This document shows positions 52,688-60,989 of a stretch of DNA of 64,000 nucleotides, piece after piece. Numbering within the stretch: position 1 is the first letter of the stretch; every line of letters begins with the position of its first letter. The notes under the pieces are model-generated. The model was not told where the DNA came from. It searched no databases and saw nothing but the letters and a program-made list of their open reading frames with translations. This stretch comes from Nocardioides nitrophenolicus (GTDB lineage: Bacteria > Actinomycetota > Actinomycetes > Propionibacteriales > Nocardioidaceae): contig NZ_JAFBBY010000001.1 in NCBI RefSeq assembly GCF_016907515.1, positions 1,798,001 to 1,862,000 on the forward strand, read 5' to 3'. Made by a program: the position numbers and the translations under genes.

Positions 52688-53392
52688 ATGGCCGGACCGT
52701 CCACGCCACCCCCGAACCCCTTCACCCCGCTCAGCATCGAGCACGAGTCGACGGTGTCCCGGGTGGCGGCGGAGGTGCGGCGGGCGATCTTCGAGGGCGA
52801 CCTGGAGAGCGGTACGCCGCTGCGCGAGGTGGCGCTCGCCGAGTCGCTCGGCGTCTCGCGGCCGACGGTGCGCGAGGCCCTGACGGTCCTGGTCGCCGAG
52901 GGGCTCGCGACCCGGGAGCCGCACCGCGGGGTGATGGTGGCGACGCCGCGGGCCGAGTCGGTGCGCGACGTGTGCCGTGCGCGGCTGGTGCTCGAGGGAG
53001 CGGGGGTGCGGGCCTGGCCGGCGGCCGACGACGTACGACGGGCGCGGGTGCGCGCCACTCTCGACGCCTACACCGCCGCGGTGCGCAGCGGCGAGGCGAC
53101 GTACGAGGAGCTCAACGAGCGCCACCTGTCCTTCCACGTCTCCCTGGTCGAGCTGACGGGCGTTGCCCGGCTGGTGCAGATGGCCGAGGCGCTGATGGAC
53201 GAGCTCCGGCTCGCCCTCGCACAGGTCGAGCGGATCAACCGCAACGCCCACGACGAGGCCGGCTCCCACGAGGGCCTGGTCGCCCTGCTCGAGGCCGACC
53301 GGATCGACGGCGACGACGGCGCGCACGCCTTCCTGCGCCGGCACATCGCCGACGCCGAGGTGGAGATCATCGAGGCGCTCGGGCTGGAATGA
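52688..53392 (+). CDS. GntR family (FCD/FadR subgroup) transcriptional regulator
   Basis: A 234-residue regulator: a winged helix (VAAEVRRAIFEGDLESGTPLREVALAESLGVSRPTVREALTVLVAEGLA, cited in part: LAESLGVSRPTVREAL) and a C-terminal FCD domain with VCRARLVLEGAGVRAW, LNERHLSFHVSLVELTG and NAHDEAGSHEGLVALLEA, the metal-binding His/Asp positions typical of the group. Ligands are small acids. A CAGAAT box ends eight bases before this ATG. The ATG at 52679 lies inside the box and is rejected. The target is unclear. Confidence 0.88.
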   Translation: MAGPSTPPPNPFTPLSIEHESTVSRVAAEVRRAIFEGDLESGTPLREVALAESLGVSRPTVREALTVLVAEGLATREPHRGVMVATPRAESVRDVCRARLVLEGAGVRAWPAADDVRRARVRATLDAYTAAVRSGEATYEELNERHLSFHVSLVELTGVARLVQMAEALMDELRLALAQVERINRNAHDEAGSHEGLVALLEADRIDGDDGAHAFLRRHIADAEVEIIEALGLE

Positions 53393-53398
53393 CACACT
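53393..53398 (+). promoter_or_regulatory. Predicted -10 box CACACT
   Basis: CACACT starts directly after the GntR stop codon and lies six bases before ATG 53405. Confidence 0.35.
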
Positions 53399-53404
53399 GG
53401 CCGC

Positions 53405-53797
53405 ATGCTGGCCTTCCTGTCCCGTTGGGTGATCACGGCCGCGGCGCTCGCGCTCGCCGCCCAGCTGATCGACGGCATCTGGTTCGAGGGCGCGACCGAG
53501 GGCCGCGCGGAGTTCGACGACAAGATCCTGCCGTTGGTGCTGGTCGCGCTGATCTCGTGCGTCGTGACCGCGTGGGTCAAGCCGCTGCTCACCTTGCTGT
53601 CGATCCCGTTCATCCTGGTCACCCTGGGCCTGTTCCTGATCGTGCTCAACGCGCTCCTGCTGCGGCTCACCGCCTGGCTGGCCGACGTGGTCGACCTCGG
53701 CTTCCACGTCTCCGGCTTCTGGCCGGCCGTGTGGGGCTCGATCATCATCAGCATCACCACCTGGTTCCTCGACGCGATCATCGGCTTCGGCGACTGA
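53405..53797 (+). CDS. Phage-holin-family (PF04020-like) membrane protein
   Basis: A 130-residue protein with four predicted helices (ITAAALALAAQLIDG, ILPLVLVALISCVVTAWVKPLL, ILVTLGLFLIVLNALLLRLTAWL, AVWGSIIISITTWFLDAI). The KPLLTLLSIPFILVTLGLFLIVLNALLL core is the hallmark of the cellular family related by name to mycobacteriophage holins (cited in part: IPFILVTLGLFLIVLNA). No other phage gene is near, so this is an ordinary bacterial membrane protein of unknown role. The stop overlaps the phosphatase start (TGATG). Confidence 0.82.
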   Translation: MLAFLSRWVITAAALALAAQLIDGIWFEGATEGRAEFDDKILPLVLVALISCVVTAWVKPLLTLLSIPFILVTLGLFLIVLNALLLRLTAWLADVVDLGFHVSGFWPAVWGSIIISITTWFLDAIIGFGD

Positions 53798-54300
53798 TGC
53801 TCGCCGTACCGCCGCCCCGCACCCCGGGGCGCTACCGGGTCGCGCTCGTCTGCCTCGGCAACATCTGCCGCTCGCCGATGGCCGACGTCGTCCTCGCCGC
53901 CCGGGTCGCCGAGGCCGGTCTCGACGACCGGGTCGAGGTGGTCAGCGCCGGCACCGGCACCTGGCACGTCGGCGAGCCGATGGACCGCCGCGCCGCCGCC
54001 CTGCTCACCACGGAGGGCTATGACGCCAGCCGGCACCGTGCCCAGCAGGTCCTCGCCTCCTGGCTCGACGAGCAGGACCTGGTGCTGGCGATGGACCGCG
54101 ACAACCTGCGCGACCTGCGCGCGCTCGGCGATGCCGACCCCGACCGGGTCCGGCTGTTCCGCGACTTCGACCCCGCCGAGCCGGGCGGCGAGGTCCCCGA
54201 TCCCTTCTTCGGCGGCGACGAGGGCTTCGGCACCGTGCTCGCCATGGTGGAGCGCACCTCGGCCGCACTGGTGACCGCGGTGGCCGGCGTACTGTCCTGA
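53797..54300 (+). CDS. Low-molecular-weight protein-tyrosine phosphatase
   Basis: A 167-residue enzyme with the P-loop CLGNICRS (nucleophile Cys19, Arg25) and the general-acid Asp in DPFFGGDEGF. It dephosphorylates tyrosine residues on proteins, and in mycobacteria the relatives PtpA/PtpB are important, although the role here is unknown. It starts within the stop of the holin-like gene, so the two are translated together. Confidence 0.92.
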   Translation: MLAVPPPRTPGRYRVALVCLGNICRSPMADVVLAARVAEAGLDDRVEVVSAGTGTWHVGEPMDRRAAALLTTEGYDASRHRAQQVLASWLDEQDLVLAMDRDNLRDLRALGDADPDRVRLFRDFDPAEPGGEVPDPFFGGDEGFGTVLAMVERTSAALVTAVAGVLS

Positions 54301-54327
54301 ACTGGCCCTACTCGCCGGTCACCCGTA

Positions 54328-54353
54328 CGTTTACTAGGACGTCCTAGTAAACG
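54328..54353. promoter_or_regulatory. Perfect 26-bp palindrome upstream of fadB2 (candidate operator)
   Basis: The arms CGTTTACTAGGAC and GTCCTAGTAAACG are exact complements with no spacer. The palindrome ends 15 bases before the fadB2 ATG and five bases before the GAGGGGAA ribosome site. It looks like a TetR-type acyl-CoA-responsive operator. No cognate regulator is next to it. Confidence 0.75.
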
Positions 54354-54368
54354 AGCGAGGGGAACCTG

Positions 54369-55220
54369 ATGACGAGCATCGAGCGTGTGGGAGTGGTCGG
54401 CGGCGGCCTGATGGGATCGGGCATCGCGGAGGTCAACGCCCGCGCCGGCAAGGACGTCATCGTCGTCGAGTCCTCGGCTGACGCCGTCGAGGCCGCCCGC
54501 CAGCGTCTCGAGAGCTCGCTCAAGCGCGCCGAGAGCCGCGGCAAGATCGAGTCCGCGGCCGCCGTGCTCGAGCGGATCCGGGTCGTCGACGACCTCGCCA
54601 CCCTCGCCGACCGCGACCTCGTCGTCGAGGCGATCGTCGAGGACGAGCAGGCCAAGACCGAGCTGTTCCGCCGTCTCGACGAGATCGTCACCAGCCCCGA
54701 CGCGATCCTCGCCTCGAACACCTCGTCCATCCCGATCATGAAGCTGGCCGTCGCCACCAAGCGCCCCAGCCACGTCCTCGGCGTCCACTTCTTCAACCCG
54801 GTCCCGGTCCTCAAGCTGGTCGAGCTGGTCCCCTCGCTGATGACCGCCGAGGAGACCACCGAGCGGGCCCGCGCCTTCGTCCAGGACGACCTCGGCAAGA
54901 ACGCGATCGACTGCCAGGACCGGGCCGGCTTCGTCGTCAACGCGCTGCTGATCCCCTTCATCCTGTCGGCCATCCGGATGTTCGAGTCCGGCTTCGCCTC
55001 CGCCGAGGACATCGACCAGGGCCTGGTCCTCGGCGCCGCCCACCCCCAGGGCCCGCTCGCCCTGGCCGACCTGATCGGCCTCGACACCGTCAAGGCCGTC
55101 GCCGAGTCGCTCTACGAGGAGTTCAAGGAGCCCCTCTACGCCGCCCCGCCGCTGCTCGCCCGGATGGTCGAGGCACGGCTGCTCGGACGCAAGACCGGCC
55201 GGGGCTTCTACACGTACTAG
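54369..55220 (+). CDS. fadB2: 3-hydroxybutyryl-CoA dehydrogenase
   Basis: A 283-residue NAD-dependent enzyme that oxidises 3-hydroxyacyl-CoA to 3-oxoacyl-CoA in beta-oxidation or butyrate metabolism. It shows VGVVGGGLMGSGIAEV, the EAIVEDEQAKTELF segment, ASNTSSIPIMKLA, GVHFFNPVPVLKLVELV (catalytic His) and GFVVNALLIPF. Alignment by eye follows M. tuberculosis FadB2 through to the C-terminal GRGFYTY. It is probably controlled through the 26-bp palindrome. Its last three codons are included in the tandem duplication that follows. Confidence 0.94.
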   Translation: MTSIERVGVVGGGLMGSGIAEVNARAGKDVIVVESSADAVEAARQRLESSLKRAESRGKIESAAAVLERIRVVDDLATLADRDLVVEAIVEDEQAKTELFRRLDEIVTSPDAILASNTSSIPIMKLAVATKRPSHVLGVHFFNPVPVLKLVELVPSLMTAEETTERARAFVQDDLGKNAIDCQDRAGFVVNALLIPFILSAIRMFESGFASAEDIDQGLVLGAAHPQGPLALADLIGLDTVKAVAESLYEEFKEPLYAAPPLLARMVEARLLGRKTGRGFYTY

Positions 55221-55728
55221 TTTGGCCGTCGCTTCGCTCCGGCATGTCGGGCGCGCTTCGACGCGTCGCCTTCCTCCGCTCCGCTCGTTCCTCGCTCCGC
55301 TCCGTCCAGGCAACGCGGCGCGCCCGACGGAAAGCACTCAGCCGGATGTCATGCATTGCGCACGACATCCGGCTGATTCTCGTCGCGCCGCCCGCCGTTT
55401 CTGGACGGAGGAGCGAGCGAGGAACGAGCGAGCGGGGGAGGAAGAAACGTACTAGTTTGGCCGTCGCTTCGCTCCGGCATGTCGGGCGCGCTTCGACGCG
55501 TCGCCTTCCTCCGCTCCGCTCGTTCCTCGCTCCGCTCCGTCCAGGCAACGCGGCGCGCCCGACGGAAAGCACTCAGCCGGATGTCATGCATTGCGCACGA
55601 CATCCGGCTGATTCTCGTCGCGCCGCCCGCCGTTTCTGGACGGAGGAGCGAGCGAGGAACGAGCGAGCGGGGGAGGAAGAAACGGCGTTGGCAGGCGGCG
55701 CGACATGCGCGAGCGCAGCGAGCGCCAA
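55212..55728. repeat. Perfect tandem duplication (2 x 235 bp) of a palindromic element plus end fragment
   Basis: 55212-55446 is repeated exactly at 55447-55681, including ACGTACTAG, the last three codons of fadB2. Each unit opens like the 9341 palindrome (TAGTTTGGCCGTCGCTTCGC) and contains the 12-bp hairpin CAGCCGGATGTC / GACATCCGGCTG. After the second unit a fragment GCGACATGC...AGCGCCAA closes the element on the base before the convergent stop codon. No gene is visible in the 508 bp. Confidence 0.93.
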
Positions 55729-57414
55729 TCAGAAAGAGAAGTCCTCGTCGCGGAACTCCCCCGCCGGCCGGGCGCCCTCGACCTCGGCCTCGCGCTGCCG
55801 CAGCTCGACCCGCCGGATCTTGCCGGAGATCGTCTTGGGCAGCTCGAAGAACTCCAGCCGGCGCACCCGCAGGTACGGCGCGAGGTGCTCGCGGGCGTAG
55901 CCCAGGATCGCCTCCGCCGTCTCGGCGGTGGGCTCGAAGCCCGGCACCAGCGCGACGTACGCCTTGGGCACCGCCAGGCGCACCGGGTCCGGAGCCGGTA
56001 CGACGGCCGCCTCGGCGACGGCGGGGTGCTCGATCAGGACCGACTCGAGCTCGAAGGGGCTGATCTTGTAGTCGGAGGCCTTGAAGACGTCGTCGGTGCG
56101 GCCGATGTAGGTGATCACGCCGTCGGCGTCCCGGGAGGCGACGTCGCCCGTGTGGTAGAAGCCGCCGGCCATCGCCTCGGCGTTCTTCGCGGGGTCGCCC
56201 TGGTAGCCGGTCATCAGGGTCAGCGGCCCGGCGGACAGGTCGAGGCAGATCTCGCCCTCCCCCACGCCGTGGACGACCTCACCGGTGAGCGGGTCGACCA
56301 GCACCACGGGTACGCCGGGCAGCGGCCGCCCCATCGAACCCGGCACGACGGGCTGGCCGGGGGTGTTGGCGATCGCGGCGGTCATCTCGGTCTGGCCGAA
56401 GCCGTCGCGGATGGTGAGTCCCCAGTGCCTCTCGACCTGGCTGATCACCTCGGGGTTGAGCGGCTCGCCGGCGGCGATCGCCTCGCGCAGCACGCCGGGT
56501 CCGCCGGTGAGGTCGGCGTTGATGAGCATCCGCCACACCGTGGGCGGCGCGCAGAAGGTGGTGACGCCCTCGGTGCGGAGCTGTCCGAGCAGGGCGACCG
56601 GGTCGAAGCGGGCGTAGTTGTAGACGAAGACGGTCGCCTCGGCGAGCCACGGCGCGAAGAAGTTCGACCACGCGTGCTTCGCCCAGCCGGGGCTGGAGAT
56701 GTTGAGGTGCACGTCGCCGGGCCGCAGGCCCAGCCAGTACATCGTCGAGAGGTGGCCGACGGGATACGACACGTGGGTGTGCTCGACCAGCTTCGGGCGC
56801 GAGGTGGTGCCGGAGGTGAAGTAGAGGAGCAGCCGGTCCTCGCTCGCGTTGCCCGGGTGGGGCAGCGGCGCGGCCGGCCGGTCGTACGCCGCGGCGTAGG
56901 ACGTCCAGCCCGCGACCGCGTCGCCCACGGCGATCCGCACGTACGAGCCCGGCACCTCGTCGAACTTGGTGCTGTCGGCGGCATTGCAGATCACCGCACG
57001 CGCGCCCCCCCGCTCCAGTCGGTCGACGAGCTCGGCGGGCCCGACGGCGGTGGTGGTCGGCATGATCACCGCGCCGAGCCGGATCAGCGCGAGCATCGAC
57101 TCCCACAGCTCGACCTGGTTGCCGAGCATCACCACCACGCTGTCGCCGCGCCCGATGCCCTGCGCGGCGAGGTGCGCGGCGACCTGCTCGGAGCGGGTGA
57201 CCAGCTCGCCGAAGGCGTACGACGCGCGCCGGCCGTCCTCCTCGACGATGACCAGCCCGGGCCGGTCGTTTTCGCGGGCGTACCCGTCGAACCAGTCGTG
57301 CACGAAGTTGAAGCTCGACCCGACCTCGGGCCAGGCGAACCGGGCCACCGCCTCGGCGTGGTCGGTGCGCAGGTCGCGCAGCAGGTCACGGGCGGTACGC
57401 AGGGCGGTGCTCAT
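55729..57414 (-). CDS. Acyl-CoA synthetase (ACSM/benzoate-CoA ligase-like)
   Basis: A 561-residue ANL ligase: phosphate loop YFTSGTTSRPKLVEH, SPGWAKHAWSNFFAPW (typical of the medium-chain/aromatic ACSM branch), DGFGQTEMT, hinge GRTDDVFKASDYKISPFELES and catalytic lysine in KTISGKIRRVEL. It is the last gene of the nitrile operon, 88 bases after the aldoxime dehydratase, so it most likely turns the acid released by the amidase (for example phenylacetate or an aliphatic acid) into its CoA ester. GAGGAGAG precedes the ATG. Confidence 0.88.
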   Translation of the reverse strand: MSTALRTARDLLRDLRTDHAEAVARFAWPEVGSSFNFVHDWFDGYARENDRPGLVIVEEDGRRASYAFGELVTRSEQVAAHLAAQGIGRGDSVVVMLGNQVELWESMLALIRLGAVIMPTTTAVGPAELVDRLERGGARAVICNAADSTKFDEVPGSYVRIAVGDAVAGWTSYAAAYDRPAAPLPHPGNASEDRLLLYFTSGTTSRPKLVEHTHVSYPVGHLSTMYWLGLRPGDVHLNISSPGWAKHAWSNFFAPWLAEATVFVYNYARFDPVALLGQLRTEGVTTFCAPPTVWRMLINADLTGGPGVLREAIAAGEPLNPEVISQVERHWGLTIRDGFGQTEMTAAIANTPGQPVVPGSMGRPLPGVPVVLVDPLTGEVVHGVGEGEICLDLSAGPLTLMTGYQGDPAKNAEAMAGGFYHTGDVASRDADGVITYIGRTDDVFKASDYKISPFELESVLIEHPAVAEAAVVPAPDPVRLAVPKAYVALVPGFEPTAETAEAILGYAREHLAPYLRVRRLEFFELPKTISGKIRRVELRQREAEVEGARPAGEFRDEDFSF

Positions 57415-57502
57415 GGTTCCACTCTCCTCGCAGCAGTCGCCGCACGGCACCCTCGAAAGTGGGCGCCGCGCGGCGACGGGACGGCATCGGTCGGCTTAGG
57501 GA

Positions 57503-58564
57503 TCAGCGGGCGGCCGGCACCCGCGCGTCGCGCAGCATGCCGGTGGCCGGGTGGCAGTTGAGGTACTCGAAGGTCTGGTCCCGGGCGTCGGAGACGGAGA
57601 CCTCGTGGTACAGCCGGAGCTTGTCCAGGCCGGCCACCACCCGGAAGAAGGTGACGAAGATCCGCAGGTGGGTGGGGTGCGACTCCGCCCACCGCTCGAG
57701 CTGGTCGAGGGAGCGCCAGTGACCGAGGTTGTAGCTCTCGTCGAGCTCGTTGCCGTCGAGGTCGATGCTGCGGACGAAGCGGTTGCTGTAGCAGCCGTGG
57801 GCCTGGCCCTCGTCGCGGAGGAAGTCCATCCCGTCCTGCAGGGTCGGCAGGATCTCGTCGAGGTAGAGGTCGCGCTCCTCCTCGCCGGCGGCGCGCCAGT
57901 CCTGGCCGGAGCGGATCAGGCAGATGTTGTCGTGCCCCCGGACCACGACCCGTCCACCACGTTCGGGATCGCCCTCGACGACGGTCAGCTCGCCGGTGGC
58001 CTCCATCCAGTCGGTCTGGGAGATCGGGAACCGGTCGCGCGCCGAGCCCCAGTAGCCGTGCTCCTCGATCTCCCCGCTGGCCTCGGGCATCAGCTGGCCG
58101 ACGCCGGGGAAGTCCTCGGTGAACGCGTAGAGGGTCTCCAGCTGGTCCACCCGGGGGGCGACGATCTCGCGGAAGTAGCCGATGCCCTCGTCGAGGCGGT
58201 CCGGCGAGGCCCACCAGCCGGCGACCTCCTCGGAGCGCAGCCACCGGCAGTACGCCGCCGGGTCGGCCCAGTAGGCGAGCACCATCAGGTTGTGGTGGTC
58301 CTGGTTGTCGACGTGCTGGGTGAGGTCGTGGTGGACCGGCCCGTCGGCCAGGCCGAGCGTGCCCACGATGTGGCGCAGCGCGGCGAGGGCCTGCGGCCGC
58401 CGCTCGTCGTCGGCGTACTGCACGCCGAAGGACGCCATCACGACCTGCTGCAGCTCCTTCGGACCGCGCCCGACGAACATCGGGAAGGGCGGGGTGTAGT
58501 CGTCGGAGACCCGCCGGGACAGGGTGCGCGGGCACTTCAGGTGGGTGTCGATCGCTGATTCCAT
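57503..58564 (-). CDS. oxd: Aldoxime dehydratase (heme enzyme, OxdA/OxdB type)
   Basis: A 353-residue haem protein that removes water from aldoximes R-CH=NOH to form nitriles. Length and numbering match the characterised Rhodococcus OxdRE enzyme so closely that the four key residues fall on identical positions: Arg178, Ser219, proximal haem ligand His299 (in SHPTH) and catalytic His320 (in LYHEV). Other landmarks are GVQYADDE and GHDNICLIRSGQDW. In the operon it makes the substrate of the nitrile hydratase encoded upstream. The first codon is the ATG giving MESAIDTHLKCP. Confidence 0.95.
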   Translation of the reverse strand: MESAIDTHLKCPRTLSRRVSDDYTPPFPMFVGRGPKELQQVVMASFGVQYADDERRPQALAALRHIVGTLGLADGPVHHDLTQHVDNQDHHNLMVLAYWADPAAYCRWLRSEEVAGWWASPDRLDEGIGYFREIVAPRVDQLETLYAFTEDFPGVGQLMPEASGEIEEHGYWGSARDRFPISQTDWMEATGELTVVEGDPERGGRVVVRGHDNICLIRSGQDWRAAGEEERDLYLDEILPTLQDGMDFLRDEGQAHGCYSNRFVRSIDLDGNELDESYNLGHWRSLDQLERWAESHPTHLRIFVTFFRVVAGLDKLRLYHEVSVSDARDQTFEYLNCHPATGMLRDARVPAAR

Positions 58565-58602
58565 GGGTTCCTCACTGGTTCTGGTGGTGGGTGGGTTGCC
58601 GG

Positions 58603-58977
58603 TCAGGCGGTGGTACGACGCAGCCCGGCGGCGGTGCGGATCTCGCCGAGCTCGGCCGGCGGCTCGGCGAGGCCGGGTCCGCCGCGGCGTACCCAGTCGG
58701 CGACGGCGCGGGCGCGGTCGAGCGTGTTGACCTCGGTGACCCAGGCCGGCCGGGCCCCGGCCGCCCGCGCCGAGGCGGCGGGGTTGACGACCACGACGTT
58801 GGCCAGGTCGCAGGCCCAGAGGCAGTCGACGGTGATCAGTTCGGCGCCGGGTCCCAGGTCGGCTCCGAGCGCGGCCGCGACCGCGTCGTGGTCGACGTCG
58901 GGGAGCTTGCGCGGGGTGCCGCAGCAGCAGCCGCGGCACATCCGGACCCGGGGCCCGCGCTCGCCGGTCGTGCTCAC
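58603..58977 (-). CDS. DUF1636 (2Fe-2S) thioredoxin-like ferredoxin
   Basis: 124 residues. Cysteines occur in MCRGCCCGTPRK and in TVDCLWACDLANVVVV, the spacing of thioredoxin-like ferredoxins of the DUF1636 family, which is repeatedly seen with cobalt or cobalamin genes. The GTG start overlaps the stop of cbtA (GTGA). In this place a role in cobalt handling, or in electron supply to the haem dehydratase that follows, are both possible, and neither is shown. Confidence 0.75.
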   Translation of the reverse strand: MSTTGERGPRVRMCRGCCCGTPRKLPDVDHDAVAAALGADLGPGAELITVDCLWACDLANVVVVNPAASARAAGARPAWVTEVNTLDRARAVADWVRRGGPGLAEPPAELGEIRTAAGLRRTTA

Positions 58978-59735
58978 GCCGAGACGAGCTGCCGCGCCCG
59001 GTCCGGTACGTCGGCCCGCGGCTGGTCGAGCCAGGCACAGGTCGCGCCGATCGCCAGCCACATCAGGCCGATCTGCGCGAGCGAGGCGACCCGGAACTCC
59101 CAGACCAGGTCGGCCGGCACGTTGCCGGGGATCGGATCGGCGGCATGCGGCAGGACGGCGACCAGGAGCGCCGTGCCGACGACGCCGAGGGCGACCGCCG
59201 CGGCCGCGCGGGGGCCGGGCCGGAGCGCGGCGGAGCGGGCCACGCCGATCACCAGCGCCGCGAGCGCGACGGCGCAGACGATGGTGCCGAGATAGGTCAC
59301 GGTGCGCAGGTCCACCGTGGCCGGGTCGCCCACGGCCGGCGGGTTGGCCGGAACCACGAGGGCCGGAGCGAGGGTGAAGGTCACGAAGCCCAGCCCGGCC
59401 AGGGTCATCGTGGTCCCGGCGGGGGTGCGCCCGGGCAGCCGCGCGCCGAGGAAGCGGTGCACCAGGGCGAACGCGATGCCGACCAGGATGCCCACGACCA
59501 GCACCGTCACCAGGCCGAGGACGACCTGCTCGGGTCGGGAGACCAGGGCGTCCGAGCCGTGGTCGTGGGTGGCGCCGCCGGCGTGCTCGTGGACGCTGCC
59601 GGCCTCCTCGATGGCGATCGCGGCCCGGATCGACGGCTCGACGAGCCAGTTCAGCGCGGCGGCGCCGAGCCCGCCGGCCACGGCGCCCGCGAGGGCACCG
59701 TTGCCGACGGTCCGGCCGAGGGTCGGGGCGGACAC
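58974..59735 (-). CDS. cbtA: Cobalt transporter CbtA
   Basis: A 253-residue membrane protein with six to seven helices (GNGALAGAVAGGLGAAALNWLV, VVLGLVTVLVVGILVGIAFALV, TYLGTIVCAVALAALVIGVA, and others) and a His-rich loop EHAGGATHDHG that may bind metal. Family PF09490. In proteobacteria and actinobacteria CbtAB is predicted to import cobalt and is usually controlled by B12. Here it is inside the nitrile hydratase operon, which needs cobalt. The start is GTG (VSAPTLGR), 13 bases after the cbtB stop. Confidence 0.88.
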   Translation of the reverse strand: MSAPTLGRTVGNGALAGAVAGGLGAAALNWLVEPSIRAAIAIEEAGSVHEHAGGATHDHGSDALVSRPEQVVLGLVTVLVVGILVGIAFALVHRFLGARLPGRTPAGTTMTLAGLGFVTFTLAPALVVPANPPAVGDPATVDLRTVTYLGTIVCAVALAALVIGVARSAALRPGPRAAAAVALGVVGTALLVAVLPHAADPIPGNVPADLVWEFRVASLAQIGLMWLAIGATCAWLDQPRADVPDRARQLVSA

Positions 59736-59748
59736 GGGTCCGCCCCGC

Positions 59749-59946
59749 TCAGTGGCAGGGCACGCCGAGGGCGTGCCGGGCGTCGTGGGTGGCCTCGTGC
59801 AGGTAGGCGGCCGCGTCCGCGGACAGCAGCAGGCCGTTCTCCTGCAGCAGGAACAGCACGCCCAGCAACATGACCGCGGCCAGGGCGAGGCCGAGCGCGG
59901 TGGTCGCGACGCGACCCGGGACGGAAGTGGTGGTGCTCGATGCCAT
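59749..59946 (-). CDS. cbtB: Cobalt transporter subunit CbtB
   Basis: 65 residues with one transmembrane helix (TTALGLALAAVMLLGVLFLLQ) and the family ending HEATHDARHALGVPCH, whose histidines and cysteine are presumed metal ligands. PF09489. GGAG precedes the ATG. It partners CbtA, whose gene follows immediately. Confidence 0.9.
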   Translation of the reverse strand: MASSTTTSVPGRVATTALGLALAAVMLLGVLFLLQENGLLLSADAAAYLHEATHDARHALGVPCH

Positions 59947-59958
59947 GACGGACTCCGT

Positions 59959-60390
59959 TCAGTGGTGGGCGGCGCGGGCCGGGTCGATCGCGATCGGCTC
60001 GGTGTGCGCCTCGTGGTGGTTGCGGTTCGCCGGGACGGCGAGGACCGCGCGGGTCTGGCGGGCCAGCTCGTCGGCACCGAGCAGGCCGAGACCGGCGAGC
60101 ACGGACTCGAGCGCGGCGACCCAGTGCTCGTAGTAGGACCAGCCCCGGTCGCTGGTGCCGGTGCTCTCCTCCCAGCCGTCGATCGACGCGACCAGCGCCT
60201 GCTGGAACTCGGTCCAGTCGAAGCCGAGCTCCCGGTGCGCGGAGACCGCCATCGCGAAGGCCCGGATCTCCCACGGGTGCTCGAAGGAGCGCTGCTCCGG
60301 GTCGGCGGCGGGCAGGCCGCAGACCAGCTCCTCGACGCGGCTGCGGTCGGCAGCCACGTCCGCCGGGTCGGCGTAGGGCGCCGGCAGCAT
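59959..60390 (-). CDS. Nitrile hydratase activator/accessory protein
   Basis: A 143-residue protein related to the nitrile hydratase beta N-terminus: RSFEHPWEIRAFAMAVSAHRELGFDWTEFQQALVASI (cited in parts: FEHPWEIRAFAMAV, GFDWTEFQQAL) and YYEHWVAALESVL. In cobalt enzymes such proteins (P14K/NhlE type) escort the alpha subunit and deliver oxidised, cobalt-loaded alpha. The ATG overlaps the alpha-subunit stop (TGATG). The order beta-alpha-activator is that of cobalt-type operons. Confidence 0.9.
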   Translation of the reverse strand: MLPAPYADPADVAADRSRVEELVCGLPAADPEQRSFEHPWEIRAFAMAVSAHRELGFDWTEFQQALVASIDGWEESTGTSDRGWSYYEHWVAALESVLAGLGLLGADELARQTRAVLAVPANRNHHEAHTEPIAIDPARAAHH

Positions 60391-60989
60391 CAGGCCACCG
60401 CCCCGACCGGGCCGACGCCGATCATGGCGTCGCGGTTGACCAGCGCGAGGAGCTGCTCCTCGGTCCAGTCGTCGGTGCCGGCGGGCCGCTGTGGGAGCAC
60501 CCAGTAGCGCATCTCGCTGCTGGTGTCCCACACGCGGACCTCGACCTCGTCGGGGACGTCGAAGCCGAACGCCTCGCGCAGCACCTTGCGGGGCTCGCGG
60601 GTGATCGCGGCGCGGTACTGCGGGTCCTTGTACCAGTTCGGCGGCAGGCCGAGCACCGGCCACGGGTAGCACGAGCAGAGCGTGCAGACGATGACGTTGT
60701 GGACGGTGTCGGTGTTCTCCAGGACCACCATGTCCTCGCCCTGCAGGCCGCCGATCCCGAGCTCCTTGCAGGCGTCGGTGGCGTCCGCGACGAGGCGGGC
60801 CTTGAACTCCGGGTCGGTCCAGGCCCGGACGACGACGCGGGCGCCGAGGCGCGGCCCGACCTCGTTCTCGTAGAGCTCGACCATCCGGTCGATGGCCTGG
60901 GTGGTCATCACGCCCTGCTCGATGAGCATCGACTCCAGCGCCTTGACGCGCGCGGCGATCTCCTCCTGGGTACGGGTGACGGCGCTCAT
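60390..60989 (-). CDS. nthA: Nitrile hydratase alpha subunit, cobalt type
   Basis: A 199-residue subunit carrying the metal site CTLCSC (Cys102, Cys105, Cys107 with Ser106), followed by [10 protein letters not shown]. Threonine after the first cysteine marks the cobalt type, whereas iron enzymes have CSLCSC. Two of the cysteines become sulfinic and sulfenic acid in the active enzyme. Nitriles are hydrated to amides in the cytosol. It overlaps beta and activator genes on both sides. Confidence 0.96.
   Translation of the reverse strand: MSAVTRTQEEIAARVKALESMLIEQGVMTTQAIDRMVELYENEVGPRLGARVVVRAWTDPEFKARLVADATDACKELGIGGLQGEDMVVLENTDTVHNVIVCTLCSCYPWPVLGLPPNWYKDPQYRAAITREPRKVLREAFGFDVPDEVEVRVWDTSSEMRYWVLPQRPAGTDDWTEEQLLALVNRDAMIGVGPVGAVA

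Noticed and set aside
53405..53797. Prophage remnant
   Set aside because: The holin-like gene belongs to a common cellular family, and no integrase, capsid or lysin gene is present.
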